A DNA stretch of 7,734 bases from Saprospiraceae bacterium (lineage in GTDB: Bacteria; Bacteroidota; Bacteroidia; Chitinophagales; Saprospiraceae). The DNA is taken from assembly GCA_020852155.1 (NCBI GenBank), contig JADZBJ010000417.1, positions 1 through 7,734 on the forward strand, given 5' to 3'. Below, piece after piece: positions 6,482 through 7,734 of the stretch. Both the position numbers and the translations under genes were made by a program. Position 1 is the first letter of the stretch, and every line of letters begins with the position of its first letter. Below the pieces are notes generated by a model. It ran no database searches. It was not told the DNA's origin and saw only the letters and a list, made by a program, of their open reading frames with translations.

Positions 6482-6898
6482 ATGCGCCCCTTAATTGCTT
6501 TGTTGTTTTTTTTCATAGCCCTGACAAGCGGCAGCGCCCAAATGGAGCGCACCATGTATCAGGTGTTTGCTGTGGATTCTTTTAAATTCGTTTCGCTGGA
6601 AATTGCCGACATTTACGATATCGAAGTATGGGGCGGCAGTAGTATTTTGATTGAAACCAATATTCAGATTTCAAATGCCTCACGCGAAATCGTGGATTTT
6701 TTAATCAAAGAAGGTCGCTACGACGTAAAAGCGGACACCATTTCACCGCAGGAACTTCAAATTTCGACCAAACAACGCAATCGAAAACCCATTAAAACGC
6801 CCTCGGGCGAATGCACGGAAATACCGAAAGCGAAAATTTTTGTCCCGGATGTATTCATCTGGACAGACGATAAAAAACTCCTCACCCGAAAAGAATGA
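6482..6898 (+). CDS. Small secreted protein of unknown function
   Basis: A 138-residue protein with a clear signal peptide (MRPLIALLFFFIALTSGSA, cleavage before Q20). The mature part is about 119 residues and likely beta-rich: alternating segments such as FKFVSLEIADIYDIEVW and SSILIETNIQIS, then a Lys/Arg-rich stretch (TKQRNRKPIK) and an acidic/basic tail ending LLTRKE. There is a single cysteine and no lipobox, so it is probably a soluble periplasmic or secreted protein. The strand pattern faintly recalls the GIN/DUF2807 adhesin-head fold, but I cannot support that assignment. It follows the antiterminator by 36 nt in the same direction and may be co-transcribed. I do not recognise the family. 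Confidence 0.7.
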   Translation: MRPLIALLFFFIALTSGSAQMERTMYQVFAVDSFKFVSLEIADIYDIEVWGGSSILIETNIQISNASREIVDFLIKEGRYDVKADTISPQELQISTKQRNRKPIKTPSGECTEIPKAKIFVPDVFIWTDDKKLLTRKE

Positions 6899-6900
6899 TT

Positions 6901-6935
6901 TGATTGATTCGATTAAGTCCGATTGATTCGATTAA
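6901..6935. repeat. Left arm of GATTGATTCGATTAAG inverted repeat
   Basis: Two near-tandem GATTGATTCGATTAA units begin 2 nt after the stop of the small secreted gene. Bases 6910-6935 are the exact reverse complement of 7040-7065 (26 bp), and 6901-6914 of 7099-7112 (14 bp). The outermost ends of the gap therefore pair with each other. No coding sequence is present in this 219-nt gap. Confidence 0.9.
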
Positions 6936-6959
6936 ATACGATTGCATACGTAGAGTGAC

Positions 6960-7032
6960 GTAGATAACGCGGATTTTAAACACGGATTTCCTTAGTGTCT
7001 CTTCGTGTTCCTTCGTGCCTTAGTGGTGAAAA
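6960..7032. repeat. CACGGATT / CCTTCGTG word-repeat core
   Basis: Between the inverted arms lies a different repeat type. GCGGATTTTA (6969-6978) and CACGGATT (6981-6988) are followed by alternating words: CCTTAGTG twice (6990-6997, 7018-7025) and CTTCGTG twice (7001-7007, 7011-7017), then GTGGTGAAAA. From memory, near-identical phrases occur in intergenic spacers of many unrelated environmental bacteria; that is recollection, not a search result. The stretch before it, 6936-6959, has no recognised feature. Confidence 0.6.
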
Positions 7033-7034
7033 AT

Positions 7035-7112
7035 CGGACTTAATCGAATCAATCGGACTTAATCGGATTTAATCGAATCAATCGGATTTAATCGGAACAA
7101 TCGAATCAATCA
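7035..7112. repeat. Right arm: tandem ATCGGAYTTAATCGAATCA units
   Basis: About four degenerate units built from TCGGACTTAATCG, AATCGAATCA and TCGGATTTAATCG run in tandem and end 5 nt before the glgB ATG. The arm is the inverted, expanded counterpart of 6901-6935 (26-bp exact match at 7040-7065 and 14-bp at 7099-7112). RNA from this gap could fold into a long stem with several registers, close to the glgB initiation region. Confidence 0.9.
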
Positions 7113-7117
7113 ACAAG

Positions 7118-7734
7118 ATGGTCAAACCCTACACACTCCTTACCGACTTTGATATTTCGCTGTTGCAAGCGGGCAAACATTTTCGGCTTTACGAAAAAAT
7201 GGGCAGCCATATCGTTACGCACGAAGGCGAAACCGGCGTTTGCTTTGCGGTTTGGGCGCCTCATGCCGAACGGGTGAGCGTCACGGGCGATTTCAACAAC
7301 TGGAACCCCGACGCACACATCCTGAAGCCTCGTTGGGATAGTAGCGGCATCTGGGAAGGGTTTATTCCCGGCATCGGAAAAGGAACCGTCTATAAATACC
7401 ACATCAAAACCAAAACCGGTATTGCGCTGGATAAAGGCGACCCCTACGCCATATTGTGGGAAACGCCCCCGCGAACAGCCTCCGTTGTCTGGGAATTTGA
7501 TTACCAATGGAAAGACAACAACTGGATGAAGCAACGCCGGACAAAAGCCGGTGATAGCCAGCCCTGGTCAGTGTATGAAGTGCATCCGGGTTCCTGGAAA
7601 AAATTAGCCACCGACGGCAATCGCTCGCTCAACTACCGCGAACTGGCCCATGAATTAGTACAGTACTGCGTGGATATGGGTTTTACCCACCTGGAATTGA
7701 TGCCAGTGATGGAACACCCGTATTTTCCGTCATG
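7118..7734 (+). CDS. glgB: 1,4-alpha-glucan branching enzyme, 5' part
   Basis: The first 205 residues of GlgB, which cuts alpha-1,4-glucan chains and re-attaches them as alpha-1,6 branches during glycogen synthesis in the cytoplasm. After a short lead (MVKPYTLLTDFDISLLQAGK) comes a CBM48 domain from about residue 37 (GETGVCFAVWAP, VSVTGDFNNWNP, GTVYKYHIKT). The DPYA and PPRTASV segments follow, then the start of the GH13 catalytic barrel (SVYEVHPGSW from about 152, and ELMPVMEHPYFPS at the edge). It lacks the extra N-terminal N1 domain of the long E. coli type. The catalytic Asp/Glu residues lie beyond the window. VHPGSW, where many GlgBs have VHLGSW, is a small oddity. ATG 7118 fits the family start; no Shine-Dalgarno precedes it, only the repeat arm and CAACAAG. 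Confidence 0.95.
   Translation, partial: MVKPYTLLTDFDISLLQAGKHFRLYEKMGSHIVTHEGETGVCFAVWAPHAERVSVTGDFNNWNPDAHILKPRWDSSGIWEGFIPGIGKGTVYKYHIKTKTGIALDKGDPYAILWETPPRTASVVWEFDYQWKDNNWMKQRRTKAGDSQPWSVYEVHPGSWKKLATDGNRSLNYRELAHELVQYCVDMGFTHLELMPVMEHPYFPS

Noticed and set aside
6901..7112. CRISPR-like array
   Set aside because: Units are degenerate and contiguous without unique spacers of constant length, arms are inverted, and no cas gene is present.

Overview
This window looks like chromosomal DNA from a member of Bacteroidota, possibly a Saprospiria-like lineage. That placement is inferred from protein families: a FemAB-like GNAT-fold protein, a DUF7033-type polysaccharide deacetylase, a Wzi-family outer-membrane barrel and a NusG/UpxY-type antiterminator. 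It also fits the near absence of Shine-Dalgarno sequences before the starts. All seven genes read on the + strand. The two at the edges are cut by the window.

Layout. 2-784 is the 3' end of a FemAB/GNAT-like acyl- or aminoacyl-transferase. 785-1112 is a 328-nt gap holding an A/T hairpin, a small palindrome and one copy of a dispersed repeat. 1113-2594 is a complete glycerol kinase gene (glpK). About 2623-3945 is a polysaccharide-deacetylase-like gene with no ordinary start codon at its domain edge. 3946-4214 is a repeat-filled gap. 4215-5900 is a Wzi-type outer-membrane protein. Its stop overlaps the apparent TTG start of a NusG-like (UpxY-type) antiterminator, 5897-6445. 6482-6898 encodes a small secreted protein of unknown function. 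6899-7117 is a gap built as a large inverted repeat. 7118-7734 is the start of glycogen branching enzyme (glgB), running off the end.

How the genes fit together. The deacetylase, Wzi-like protein, antiterminator and FemAB-like protein all suggest cell-envelope or surface-polysaccharide work. The wzi/antiterminator pair is the only clear translational coupling. glpK and glgB are ordinary carbon-metabolism genes. The genes usually expected beyond a UpxY-type regulator (export, polymerisation, glycosyltransferases) are not seen within the window.

The most unusual content is not protein-coding. Every intergenic gap longer than about 25 nt carries low-complexity, word-like repeats of several unrelated families: CACAGAG/GATTTACAGAC, ATCACATCA, GATTGATTCGATTAAG, and CACGGATT/CCTTCGTG. 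They often run to within a few bases of the next start codon. No defence system, CRISPR array, insertion sequence, tRNA or rRNA was seen. I found no convincing evidence for a wholly new protein system. The repeats and the non-ATG starts are what deserve a second look.
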